A program made the position numbers and the translations under genes. The notes below the pieces were generated by a model, which saw only the letters and a list, made by a program, of their open reading frames with translations, was not told the DNA's origin and made no database searches. DNA of 64,000 bases from the NCBI GenBank assembly GCA_964608265.1, contig CAZSNP010000012.1, forward strand, positions 1 to 64,000, in the 5' to 3' direction. Position 1 is the first letter of the stretch. Every line of letters starts with the position of its first letter. Below are positions 25,445 through 33,198 of the stretch, one piece after another. This stretch comes from JANWXR01 sp964608265. GTDB lineage: Bacteria > Chloroflexota > Anaerolineae > Anaerolineales > UBA6663.

Positions 25445-26233
25445 ATGATCGAACTGGCCCGGAACCACAAGCGCGGGTTGGTATTGCGCGCCCCGGTGAT
25501 GAACGCTGCCGGCGTGCTCGGCTTCGCGAACGAGTATCGCGGCCTGCTGGATTTTTCGCAATTGGGCGCTTTTGTCACCAATCCGCTGACGCTGCACGCG
25601 CGCACGCCCGCCGCCCCGCCCAACGCCCTTGCCATCCACGACGGGCTGCTGATTCACACCGGCCTGCCCAACCCCGGCCTGCGCGCGGCGTTGCGCCGCT
25701 ATCGGCGCGATTGGTTGCGGCTCGGCGTCCCGGTCATCGCCCATTTCGCCGCCACCACCCTCGACGATGTGCGCCGGGGCCGCGACTGGCTCGAACGCGA
25801 CGACTCGGTGAGCGGGGTGGAGTTGGGATTACGCGACGATGTGGCGGCGGGTGAGATGGAAGCCCTGATCCGCGCGGCCCGCGGCGGTCAGCCGTTGCTC
25901 GTGCGCCTGCCGCTGCTGCGCGCAACCGAACTCGCGCAGGCCGCTGTCGGCGCGGGCGCCGATGGTCTCGTCGTAGGCGCACCCCCGCGCCTGGCCGTCG
26001 CATCAGAGGTGCGCTCAATCACCGGCCGCGTGTACGGCCCGGCGCAATTCACGCCGGCGCTCGAAGCCGTGCGCGCGGTTGCCGCCCTCAACCTCGGCCT
26101 GCCGCTGATCGCCGCCGGCGGTGTGTATTCGATTGAGAATGTTCAGGAGATGCTGTCCGCCGGGGCGGTCGCCGTTCAACTCGATGCCGTACTCTGGCGT
26201 GAGCCTGGCCTCATTCATGCCTGGCAGCTTTGA
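25445..26233 (+). CDS. Divergent PyrD-like (dihydroorotate dehydrogenase superfamily) flavoprotein
   Basis: 262 aa FMN-type TIM barrel. It keeps family landmarks: APVMNAAGVLGF at the start, LIHTGLPNPGLRAAL (like NSIGLQNPG), and the phosphate-binding IAAGGVYSIENVQEMLSAGAVAVQLDA at the end. The usual TKTVT lysine position reads TNPLT, and the catalytic-loop Cys/Ser cannot be identified, so dihydroorotate oxidation is doubtful. Together with the PyrK-like gene it looks like a class-1B-type pair adapted to another substrate. The start follows the 16-bp repeat array and lacks a clear ribosome site. Confidence 0.75.
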   Translation: MIELARNHKRGLVLRAPVMNAAGVLGFANEYRGLLDFSQLGAFVTNPLTLHARTPAAPPNALAIHDGLLIHTGLPNPGLRAALRRYRRDWLRLGVPVIAHFAATTLDDVRRGRDWLERDDSVSGVELGLRDDVAAGEMEALIRAARGGQPLLVRLPLLRATELAQAAVGAGADGLVVGAPPRLAVASEVRSITGRVYGPAQFTPALEAVRAVAALNLGLPLIAAGGVYSIENVQEMLSAGAVAVQLDAVLWREPGLIHAWQL

Positions 26234-26253
26234 GACTGCCTACTGTCCACTTT

Positions 26254-26691
26254 CTACTTTTCCAAAACAATCGTCACCGGCCCGTCGTTGTGAATCTCCA
26301 CCAGCATCTCCGCGCGGAAGACGCCGGTTTGCACGGGCACGCCCAGTGACTTGAGCCTGTCGGCGAAGTGGGCCACGAGCGGCTCGGCGTGCTCGGGCGC
26401 GGCGGCCTCGATGAACGACGGGCGGCGCCCCTTCTCGGCGTTGGCGTATAGTGTGAATTGCGAGACCACGAGCACGCTGCCCCCCGTCTCCAGCACCGAG
26501 CGGTTCATCTTCCCCTCGGCATCTTCAAAGATGCGCAGGTTGGCGACCTTCTCGGCCATCCAATCGGCCTGCGCAACCGTATCCGCGTGGCCAACGCCGA
26601 CGAGCACCACCAGCCCCGGCCCGATCTCGGCTACGCGCTGGCCGTTGACGGTGACGCTGCCGCGCTTCACACGTTGGAGGATGGCGCGCAT
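26254..26691 (-). CDS. dtd: D-aminoacyl-tRNA deacylase
   Basis: 145 aa, typical. It hydrolyses D-aminoacyl-tRNA and Gly-tRNA-Ala, protecting translation. The family start MRAILQRVKRGSVTV, the signature SQFTLYANAEKGRRPSF and the C-terminal NDGPVTIVLE (with the Gly-Pro cis motif) are all present. The ATG at 26691 lies one base after the trpS stop, so trpS and dtd form a coupled pair. The longer upstream frame overlaps trpS and is discarded. Confidence 0.96.
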   Translation of the reverse strand: MRAILQRVKRGSVTVNGQRVAEIGPGLVVLVGVGHADTVAQADWMAEKVANLRIFEDAEGKMNRSVLETGGSVLVVSQFTLYANAEKGRRPSFIEAAAPEHAEPLVAHFADRLKSLGVPVQTGVFRAEMLVEIHNDGPVTIVLEK

Positions 26692-26692
26692 G

Positions 26693-27676
26693 TCACGCCA
26701 ACCCCACCGCTTCCTTAACCTCCGCCATCGTTTGCCTGGCGAGGGATCGGGCGCGCTCTGCCCCATCCGCCAGCGTCTCCCACACGTGCTGCGGGTCGCG
26801 GGCCAACTCGGCGCGGCGCTCGCGGAACGGGGCGAAGTGAGCGTTGAGGTTCTTCGCCAGAATACGCTTGCAATCCACGCACCCGATGCCCGCGTTGCGG
26901 CATTGTGAGTCGATCATGGGCAGCTCGGCGGGCGAGAAAGTCTTGTGCAGCGTGAAGACGTTGCACACTTCCGGGCGACCGGGGTCGGTGCGCCGCGCGC
27001 GCTGCGGGTCGGTGACCATCGTCAGCACGCGCTTCTCGGTCTCCTCGGGCGTGGCCGCGATTTCGATATGGTTGTTTAGGCTCTTGCCCATCTTCTGCGC
27101 GCCGTCGGTGCCGAGCACTTTCGGATACTCGGTGTTCTTCATCTGCGGCTCGACCAGCACCGCGCGGCCCGTGCGGTGGTTGAAGGTGCGCACCACCTCG
27201 CGCGTGAACTCGATGTGCGAGGCCTGATCCGCCCCGACCGGAACCGTATCCGCTTTGTACAGCGTGATATCCGCCGACATCAGCACCGGATAGCCGACGA
27301 GGCCGTAGTTGACGTTGTGCGGCTGCTGCGCGACTTTCTCTTTGAACGTCGGCAGGTCGGTGAGCTTGCCCAGCGGGGTGAACATGCTGAGGATGGTGTG
27401 CAGTTCGGTGACCTCGGGCACATGGCTCTGCACGAACATGATCGTTTCCTGCGGGCGGATGCCGGCGGCCAGCCAGTCCAGCGCCATGTCGGCGGTGTTC
27501 TGGCGCAAGTCTTCGCGGTCGTCCATCGTCGTCAGCGCGTGCAAATCCACGATGCAGTACACGCACTCGTAATCGTCTTGCAGCGCCACATAGTTTCTTA
27601 TCGCGCCGAGGTAGTTGCCGAGGTGTTGCCGCCCGGTGGGACGCGCGCCCGAAAAGACACGGCCTTTCTTTGCCAT
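26693..27676 (-). CDS. trpS: Tryptophanyl-tRNA synthetase, probable [4Fe-4S] type
   Basis: 327 aa class I synthetase. The HIGH-like motif is in GARPTGRQHLGNYLGA. KMSKS reads KMGKS in DGAQKMGKSLNNHI. The C-terminal part has C-x20-C-x6-C-x2-C (VCNVF...DSQCRNAGIGCVDCKR), close to the C-x22-C-x6-C-x2-C set that binds a [4Fe-4S] cluster in Thermotoga maritima TrpRS, where it contacts the tRNA anticodon. Cluster binding is therefore likely but inferred. A -10 box lies about 90 bases upstream. Followed by dtd. Confidence 0.95.
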   Translation of the reverse strand: MAKKGRVFSGARPTGRQHLGNYLGAIRNYVALQDDYECVYCIVDLHALTTMDDREDLRQNTADMALDWLAAGIRPQETIMFVQSHVPEVTELHTILSMFTPLGKLTDLPTFKEKVAQQPHNVNYGLVGYPVLMSADITLYKADTVPVGADQASHIEFTREVVRTFNHRTGRAVLVEPQMKNTEYPKVLGTDGAQKMGKSLNNHIEIAATPEETEKRVLTMVTDPQRARRTDPGRPEVCNVFTLHKTFSPAELPMIDSQCRNAGIGCVDCKRILAKNLNAHFAPFRERRAELARDPQHVWETLADGAERARSLARQTMAEVKEAVGLA

Positions 27677-27706
27677 GGGACAGTGAAGATCCTCTCTGAG
27701 TAGGTT

Positions 27707-27750
27707 CCCCCCTCTCCGGCGACGAAGGAGCGGGAGAGCGGGTCAGGGGG
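27707..27750. repeat. REP-like CCCTCTCC / GGAGAG element
   Basis: CCCCCCTCTCC followed after about ten bases by GGAGCGGGAGAGCGGG and GGGGGTGAGG. This is the same word set as the doublet at 36188-36259. It lies in the trpS leader. Confidence 0.5.
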
Positions 27751-27766
27751 TGAGGCTGGTTGCGCG

Positions 27767-27772
27767 ATTATA
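27767..27772 (-). promoter_or_regulatory. -10 box (TATAAT) for trpS-dtd
   Basis: Perfect TATAAT on the minus strand just downstream of the preceding gene's stop. The leader would be about 85 bases and include the REP-like hairpin. No good -35. Confidence 0.4.
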
Positions 27773-27783
27773 TCTGAGGCCGC

Positions 27784-29145
27784 TCACGGCGCCGCGACGA
27801 TCCGCGCGAGCGCGTCGCTCACCTGCGCCGCGGCCGCTTCCGGCGATAGGCCGGCGCCCGCCGCTAACCACTCTTCGGGGGAGCGGGCCGCCGGCATCGC
27901 CCGCAGCAGCGCCCGGTCGGTCTCGGGCGGGGCTTCGGCCAACCACTCATTCAACATCACCAGCGCGTTGCGGATGACGTCGGGCCGTCGCCACACCCCG
28001 CCGCGAAAATCCCAGTAGCGCTGCGTCGTCAGCCGCTCGGGGATGGGCAGGGCCGGCCCGCGCAGCACGCTCACCGGGTCGAGGCCGAGCCGCACCGACT
28101 CACGCACGACCAGGGCGTAGAAATAAGCGTTGCCGACCGCGTCGCGCCGCCCATCGCGGAAGGCCAAACGATCCATCGCCGCGAACAGCATCTGCACCCC
28201 GACGGCGCGCCGCCACAGATCGCGTCCGGTCGGCTCGGCCGGGTAGCCGACCTCGTGCGGCGACGGCACCAATAAGGCATAGTCGGGATAGCGCGTGACG
28301 TGCGGGGGCAACACGGTGAAGAGCAGTGGATCGGCGGGCCGGAGGGCGGGCACATCCGGCCACTGGTAGTAGCGGTTCGCCAGGTCAACGCTGATCGGCG
28401 GTTGGTCGGCGCAGCCCCAATCCGCGCAAAAGCGGGCGAGCACCTCATCGAGGTACGGCAACAACTCCACCGCGAAGTCGCGATCGGTCGCGTAGTGATT
28501 GATTTCGACAAAGCGGCCGATCAGGCGTGTGTGCGCGCCCCAGTAGCTCTCCGGCGCGAGGGTGCGTTGCCAAACACCGTCGGCCCGTTGATAGAACTGC
28601 GGCAGCGTGAAGGTGTAGGTGTTCCCGTCGGCATTCGTGTACGCTCGCGCAACATCGACCTGATAGAAATCGGCGGCGCGGCGCGTCACGGTCTGCACCC
28701 GGCCCGCCTCGGCGACGGGCCGCAACCCTCGGAGTGGGGAGGGAGCGAACAAACCATTGGCCGCCCGCTCGAGGCGCTGATCCAGCCAGGCGCGGTCGGC
28801 GGTGTTGGTCAGGGCCAGCAGCGTCACCGCATCCCCGGCCAACGCCGCCTGTTCTTCGCGCAGCACCGTGCCGCGCAGGGTTTGCTCCGTCAGCCACTGC
28901 CCCCACCCCTCGGTGAGCCAGACGGTCACGAGCACGACGCCCACTGCGCCGATGAGGATTCCACTGACCGAGCGAAAGAAGGTGATGATTTGGAGGACGG
29001 CGCCGGTAGCGGAGGGTAGCGTGGACGCAGCCGGCAGCGTATCGCGCGCGGCGTCGATCCATTGGCCGGGTGTGGGTTCAGCGAACGGGGCATCGGTCAC
29101 CGTCCACTCGAACAGGTCGCTCTCGATAGCCGTGGCCTTCATCAC
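27784..29145 (-). CDS. Membrane-anchored protein of unknown function
   Basis: 453 aa. An N-terminal cytoplasmic stretch of about 65 residues, one strong membrane helix (FFRSVSGILIGAVGVVLVTVWL), then about 360 residues predicted outside, ending in an Ala-rich helix. The layout (short inside, one helix, large outside) and the TLPQFYQRADGVWQRTLAPE segment suggest a domain that may bind or process something outside the membrane, as in secreted peptidase or anti-sigma-like proteins. No zinc HExxH or other catalytic motif was found. First codon is GTG at 29145 or ATG at 29142, five or eight bases after a TAAAAT box. Confidence 0.7.
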   Translation of the reverse strand: MMKATAIESDLFEWTVTDAPFAEPTPGQWIDAARDTLPAASTLPSATGAVLQIITFFRSVSGILIGAVGVVLVTVWLTEGWGQWLTEQTLRGTVLREEQAALAGDAVTLLALTNTADRAWLDQRLERAANGLFAPSPLRGLRPVAEAGRVQTVTRRAADFYQVDVARAYTNADGNTYTFTLPQFYQRADGVWQRTLAPESYWGAHTRLIGRFVEINHYATDRDFAVELLPYLDEVLARFCADWGCADQPPISVDLANRYYQWPDVPALRPADPLLFTVLPPHVTRYPDYALLVPSPHEVGYPAEPTGRDLWRRAVGVQMLFAAMDRLAFRDGRRDAVGNAYFYALVVRESVRLGLDPVSVLRGPALPIPERLTTQRYWDFRGGVWRRPDVIRNALVMLNEWLAEAPPETDRALLRAMPAARSPEEWLAAGAGLSPEAAAAQVSDALARIVAAP

Positions 29146-29150
29146 GCCTC

Positions 29151-29156
29151 ATTTTA
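29151..29156 (-). promoter_or_regulatory. -10 box (TAAAAT) before the 453-aa gene
   Basis: TAAAAT on the minus strand, five bases before GTG and eight before ATG, consistent with a leaderless transcript. Confidence 0.4.
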
Positions 29157-29207
29157 TCCCCGAAAGGGAGGGGCTGATTTATGGATTCTGTGAGCGGCGC
29201 CGTTCGG

Positions 29208-29801
29208 TTACTCGATGGATGACGGCTTCGTGAGCAGCGGCCCGACCACTTCCAGCAGGTTCAACAGCATGCGGGCGGTCGCGCCCCACACATCGTACTC
29301 ACCAAAGTAGAAGTGATAGACCGGGATGGGTGGGCCGCCGAAGGGTGGGGCGCGCTCGGCGAGGAGGCGATTGTGCGGGTCGGCCAGCCAGCGCAGCGGC
29401 ACGCCGAAGATCGAACTGATTTCGTGCGGCGAGGGGGTGAAGGGGTACGGCCACGGGATGAGGCCGACGATGGGGGTGACGCGATATTGCGTCACCGTCA
29501 ACAACTCATCCAGCCGGCCGAGCACCGTGACGCGGTCACGCGGCAGACCGATCTCCTCTTCGGTTTCGCGCAGGGCGGTGTCGGTGAGGCTGGCATCTGC
29601 GGGGTCGGCGCGCCCGCCCGGGAAGGCGACCTGCCCCTTGTGACTCGCCACCGAGTTGGTGCGCTGCGTGAGCAGCACATGCCACTCACCGTCCGTGTGG
29701 TACAGCGGCACCAGCACGGCGGCCGGCCGCGCTTCCCACTCGGCGCGGGTGCAGCTCGTGCGCGCGGCCAGTTCGGCGCGGAGCGACGCGGGGAAGTCCA
29801 T
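29208..29801 (-). CDS. Nudix CoA pyrophosphatase (NudL-like)
   Basis: 197 aa from the ATG at 29801; the upstream extension overlaps the GH1 gene and is not family-like. The coenzyme-A type motif LLTQRTNSVASHKGQVAFPG runs straight into the Nudix box GGRADPADASLTDTALRETEEEIGL, with the long form typical of CoA and acyl-CoA pyrophosphatases (UPF0035). It cleaves CoA to 4'-phosphopantetheine and 3',5'-ADP. It lies 46 bases after the GH1 gene on the same strand. Confidence 0.9.
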   Translation of the reverse strand: MDFPASLRAELAARTSCTRAEWEARPAAVLVPLYHTDGEWHVLLTQRTNSVASHKGQVAFPGGRADPADASLTDTALRETEEEIGLPRDRVTVLGRLDELLTVTQYRVTPIVGLIPWPYPFTPSPHEISSIFGVPLRWLADPHNRLLAERAPPFGGPPIPVYHFYFGEYDVWGATARMLLNLLEVVGPLLTKPSSIE

Positions 29802-29847
29802 CACACGCGCAGTATATCGTGAAACGCGCCGGGTTCGGCGCTGTCGG

Positions 29848-31233
29848 CTACACCGGCACGCTGTTCGCCGCCGGCAGGCTGTTCGCCGCCGGCACGCTGT
29901 TTGCCGCAATGACATCCCGATACCACAACGCACTATCCTTGGGCAGCCGTTGCTGGGTGGCGTAGTCGGTGTAAACGATGCCGAAGCGCTGAGTATATCC
30001 CCTGGCCCACTCGAAGTTGTCCAGCAGCGACCACACGAAATAGCCTCGCAGCGGCACACCGGCCGTGAGGGCGCGATGGCACGCGGCGAGGTGGTCGCGG
30101 AGGAAGTTCAACCGGCGCTCGTCGCGGATGCGGCCCGAGGCGTCCGGCCCATCCGAGAAGCTACAGCCATTCTCGGTGATGTACAGTTGCGGCACTTGAT
30201 ATTCGAGGTGCAACCGCATGAGCAACCGATACAGACTCGGCGGGTGAATCTCCCAGCCCATCTCGGTCCACTCAGCTTCGGGCGCGAGGAAGTTCGTCTG
30301 CGGCGCGTTGCCGGGCGCCGCGCTCCGCAGGATAGCGCGGTTGTAATAGTTCACGCCGAGGAAATCGGTCTGCGTGGCGATGGTGTCCAGATCGCCCGGT
30401 TGCACGAAATCGGTGAGCCAGCCGGCCGTTTCGTAATCAGCCCATTTGTCGGCGGGATAGCGCCGGCCATACAACGGATCGAGGAACCAGCGGTTGAAGT
30501 AGCCATCGTGAGACCGGGCGGCGTGGTAGTCGAGGGCGCTGGCCGAAGCCGGCTCCGCCGGGCTGAAGTTCAACGTGATGCCGACCTGCGCGCCGGGACT
30601 GTTGCGGCGGAGGACGGGCACCGCCCCGCCGTGCGACAAGAGGAGGTGATGAGCAGCGCGCAGCGCGGCCGGCCAATCACTCCAGCCCGGGGCGTGCTCG
30701 CCGATTTGGTGGCTGAGCAGGGCCGCGCACCACGGTTCGTTGTGCGTGATCCAGTGCTTCACCCGGTCGCCGAGCGCGCGACTGACGACGTCGGCGTATT
30801 CGACAAAGGCTTCGGCAGTGGAGCGCGCAGGCCAGCCGCCCTCATCCTGTAACGCTTGCGGCAGGTCCCAATGGTAGAGGGTGATGAAGGGACGGATGCC
30901 GGCCGCGAGCAACCCGTCCACCAGTCGGCTATAGAAATCCACCCCTTTCTGATTCACCGCGCCGCGACCGGTCGGCAGGATGCGGGGCCAGGCCACTGAG
31001 AAACGGTATGCCTGCAGGTTGAGCTGCTGCATCAACGCAATATCGTCGCGCCAGCGATGATAGTGGTCGCAGGCGAGGTCGCCATTCGAACCGTCAATGA
31101 CCTTGCCCGGCGTGTGGACGAAGCGATCCCAAATTGATTCGCCCCTGCCGTCTTCATCCCACGCGCCCTCGATCTGATACGACGAGGTGGCGCTGCCCCA
31201 CACAAAGCCGTCCGGAAATTTGAGTTGGGTCAT
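29848..31233 (-). CDS. Glycoside hydrolase family 1 beta-glucosidase
   Basis: 461 aa. GH1 landmarks: FVWGSATSSYQIEGAWDEDG at the start, the acid/base glutamate in THNEPW (about residue 167), the nucleophile in YITENG (about 355), and SLLDNFEWARGYTQRFGI near the end. It hydrolyses beta-glucosides or beta-galactosides; no signal peptide, so it is intracellular. The extreme C-terminus carries three near-identical six-residue units (AANSVP AANSLP AANSVP) beyond the normal GH1 end, from an 18-bp tandem repeat. Confidence 0.96.
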   Translation of the reverse strand: MTQLKFPDGFVWGSATSSYQIEGAWDEDGRGESIWDRFVHTPGKVIDGSNGDLACDHYHRWRDDIALMQQLNLQAYRFSVAWPRILPTGRGAVNQKGVDFYSRLVDGLLAAGIRPFITLYHWDLPQALQDEGGWPARSTAEAFVEYADVVSRALGDRVKHWITHNEPWCAALLSHQIGEHAPGWSDWPAALRAAHHLLLSHGGAVPVLRRNSPGAQVGITLNFSPAEPASASALDYHAARSHDGYFNRWFLDPLYGRRYPADKWADYETAGWLTDFVQPGDLDTIATQTDFLGVNYYNRAILRSAAPGNAPQTNFLAPEAEWTEMGWEIHPPSLYRLLMRLHLEYQVPQLYITENGCSFSDGPDASGRIRDERRLNFLRDHLAACHRALTAGVPLRGYFVWSLLDNFEWARGYTQRFGIVYTDYATQQRLPKDSALWYRDVIAANSVPAANSLPAANSVPV

Positions 31234-31273
31234 AGTAACCTTGGGTGACTTCTCTTCGGCGGGTGAAAGGCGG

Positions 31274-32413
31274 TCAGGGAATGATTGGCGGCAATTCTAT
31301 CAGCCACAGGTTGCGATCAGCGGCGTTGACGAAGACCAATCGGTTCCCATCGGAGGAGAGCGCCCAGTCGCCGGCGGCGATGCGGAACGCCAGCGCGCGC
31401 GGGTCGGTGAGCGGGCGGCTGCTGCCGTCGGAAGCCGCGACCTCGATCAGCCGATGACTCCCCGAGGTCGCCTCCAGCGGGACGATGAGCAGCCGGTCGT
31501 CGCTGCGCCAGCGGTAGGCGCCGAAGTGCGACAGGCGGCGCGCCGCCGCGCCGTCGCTGCGAACGACCCACAACCCGTCGCGGGCCGCATCCCCTGAAAA
31601 CGAAATCGTATACGCGAGCCAGCTGCCGTTGGGTGAGATCACCGCGCCGCGAATGTTGAGGCCGGTCGCGATGACGGCCCGCGCGCCGTCGGCGAGGTTG
31701 AGCGCGGCCAGGTACGGTTCGGTCTCCGCGCTGTCTCGCCCGCTGATGAGCAGCCGCGCGCTATCGGGGAACCAGCCGCCCAGCGCCCCGCCGAGGACGC
31801 GGGCCGCAACGCGCGCCTCGCTGCCATCCACCTTCGCCACCCACACCTCGACGAGGCGGCGATCGAAGTTCTCGGTGGAAGAGGCCGTCTGCCACGCGAT
31901 CTGCGCGCCGTCCGGCGAGATTGCCACCGCGCGGCCCGCCGCCGGGACCGGCCAACGCTCGCCCGTCGCCACTCGCTCCACAAAGGTCTGGCCAGCTTCG
32001 GGATATGCCCGCAACGCGCCGTCACTCGAGAACACGCCGACTTTCTCGGTGATGAACTGCGGCTCGCCGCCGGTCGCACTCACCCCCCAGATCCCGCTCG
32101 GCTGCGTATCGCTCGGCTTGTCGATGAACCACACCTGTGAGCCATCGGGAGAAAAAAACGGCTGGACACAACAGCCATCGAAGGTGAGCTGGCTCAAGGC
32201 GGGCGCCGGCGTCGGCGTCGGCTCGGGGGTGCGATTGTTGAGCGGCGGCGGGGTGAGGGAGGGGAAGGGCGTTGGCGCAATCGCCGTCGGCCCGGAGGTC
32301 GGGGTGGGGGCCGCGGTGCTCAGCTGCGTGAGGGCCGGGTCTGCGGCGCAAGCAAAAAGAACAAGGCACAGGGCATAGGGCGCGGGGCGCAACCACCGTT
32401 GAGAATTGCGCAT
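31274..32413 (-). CDS. TolB-like beta-propeller lipoprotein
   Basis: 379 aa. The N-terminus MRNSQRWLRPAPYALCLVLF followed by AC is a lipoprotein signal. A Pro/Thr-rich linker (PTPTSGPTAIAPTP and on to about residue 70) then leads to repeated TolB/WD40-like blades (FFSPDGSQVWFID, AISPDGAQIAWQT, WFPDSARLLISG, VISPNGSWLAYT, WALSSDGNRLVFV). It is probably anchored outside the cell as a binding or scaffold protein. The longer open frame upstream overlaps the M23 gene and is discarded. It follows the M23 gene closely, so the two may act on the cell wall together. Confidence 0.85.
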   Translation of the reverse strand: MRNSQRWLRPAPYALCLVLFACAADPALTQLSTAAPTPTSGPTAIAPTPFPSLTPPPLNNRTPEPTPTPAPALSQLTFDGCCVQPFFSPDGSQVWFIDKPSDTQPSGIWGVSATGGEPQFITEKVGVFSSDGALRAYPEAGQTFVERVATGERWPVPAAGRAVAISPDGAQIAWQTASSTENFDRRLVEVWVAKVDGSEARVAARVLGGALGGWFPDSARLLISGRDSAETEPYLAALNLADGARAVIATGLNIRGAVISPNGSWLAYTISFSGDAARDGLWVVRSDGAAARRLSHFGAYRWRSDDRLLIVPLEATSGSHRLIEVAASDGSSRPLTDPRALAFRIAAGDWALSSDGNRLVFVNAADRNLWLIELPPIIP

Positions 32414-32427
32414 TGTGAAGTGTGCCT

Positions 32428-33120
32428 TCAACGGATGAGCCAGTCCGGCGGCCACGGGCGCGCGTAGTCGTTGACGATGTCGCCCCCAAAGCGCACATCG
32501 GGCTGGTCGTCGGGGAATTGCCAGCGGCGCGGGTTGTCGAGGTCGCGCTCGTAGCCGCGCCCGAATGGGCCGCTGAGCATGAGGGCATCCCAATCGGCCT
32601 CGATGAGCGGCACGGGATTGTACGCGGTGCGGTAGTTGTATCCAGCGCGGATTTCGAGATGCAGGTGCGGGCGCGAGGTGCAGGTGAGGTCGGGGTCGCC
32701 GGTGAAGCCGATCGGCTGCCCGCGCGTCACCGCCTGGCCCACATCCACCGGCGCGCGTTCAAGCAGATGACCATAGAACGAGGCATAGCCATTCGGGTGA
32801 TCAATCATCAGATTGTGCGGCCCGGCGCCGTGCTCGCCGGCATCTGCCTTCGTGACCACGCCATCCCCAATCGCCACCACGGGCGTGCCGCAGCGCGCGG
32901 AGAAATCAATGCCGAAGTGCAGGCCTTGCCCGGCGCCGTACCAGATTCGCCGCGTGCGATACGCGCCGGTCGTGTTGCCGTACATCTGCCCGACGAGCCA
33001 CGTGTTCGGGCCGGGCGGCGTATCGAACGGCAGGCCGAAGGGTTTGGATTGGGCGAATGTGGGCGACGACGGATGACTGAAGACTATGGCGAGAGCGAAT
33101 AGCCAGCGGGCGAATTTCAT
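32428..33120 (-). CDS. M23 family metallopeptidase (LytM-like)
   Basis: 230 aa with a signal peptide (FARWLFALAIVFSHPSSPTFA). The zinc site is complete: H and D in LHFGIDFSA, and HLH in SRPHLHLEIRAG, plus SFYGHLLERA. It cleaves peptide cross-links of the wall or acts as an amidase-like endopeptidase. The start ATG is six bases after a TAGACT box, which suggests a leaderless message. The beta-propeller lipoprotein gene follows. Confidence 0.92.
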   Translation of the reverse strand: MKFARWLFALAIVFSHPSSPTFAQSKPFGLPFDTPPGPNTWLVGQMYGNTTGAYRTRRIWYGAGQGLHFGIDFSARCGTPVVAIGDGVVTKADAGEHGAGPHNLMIDHPNGYASFYGHLLERAPVDVGQAVTRGQPIGFTGDPDLTCTSRPHLHLEIRAGYNYRTAYNPVPLIEADWDALMLSGPFGRGYERDLDNPRRWQFPDDQPDVRFGGDIVNDYARPWPPDWLIR

Positions 33121-33126
33121 GGGGAC

Positions 33127-33132
33127 AGTCTA
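33127..33132 (-). promoter_or_regulatory. -10 box (TAGACT) for leaderless M23 gene
   Basis: TAGACT, six bases, ATG: the same spacing as at 4383, 43468 and 58262. Confidence 0.45.
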
Positions 33133-33198
33133 ATCGCATAGAGCAGGGGATAGATTGAGAGAAAAATGAATCTCTGTGGGCGCTGTGCTCACCGTGGC

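Noticed and set aside
27784..29145. 453-aa membrane protein as a zinc metallopeptidase or anti-sigma factor
   Set aside because: No HExxH or zinc-binding anti-sigma motif, and no sigma-factor gene beside it.
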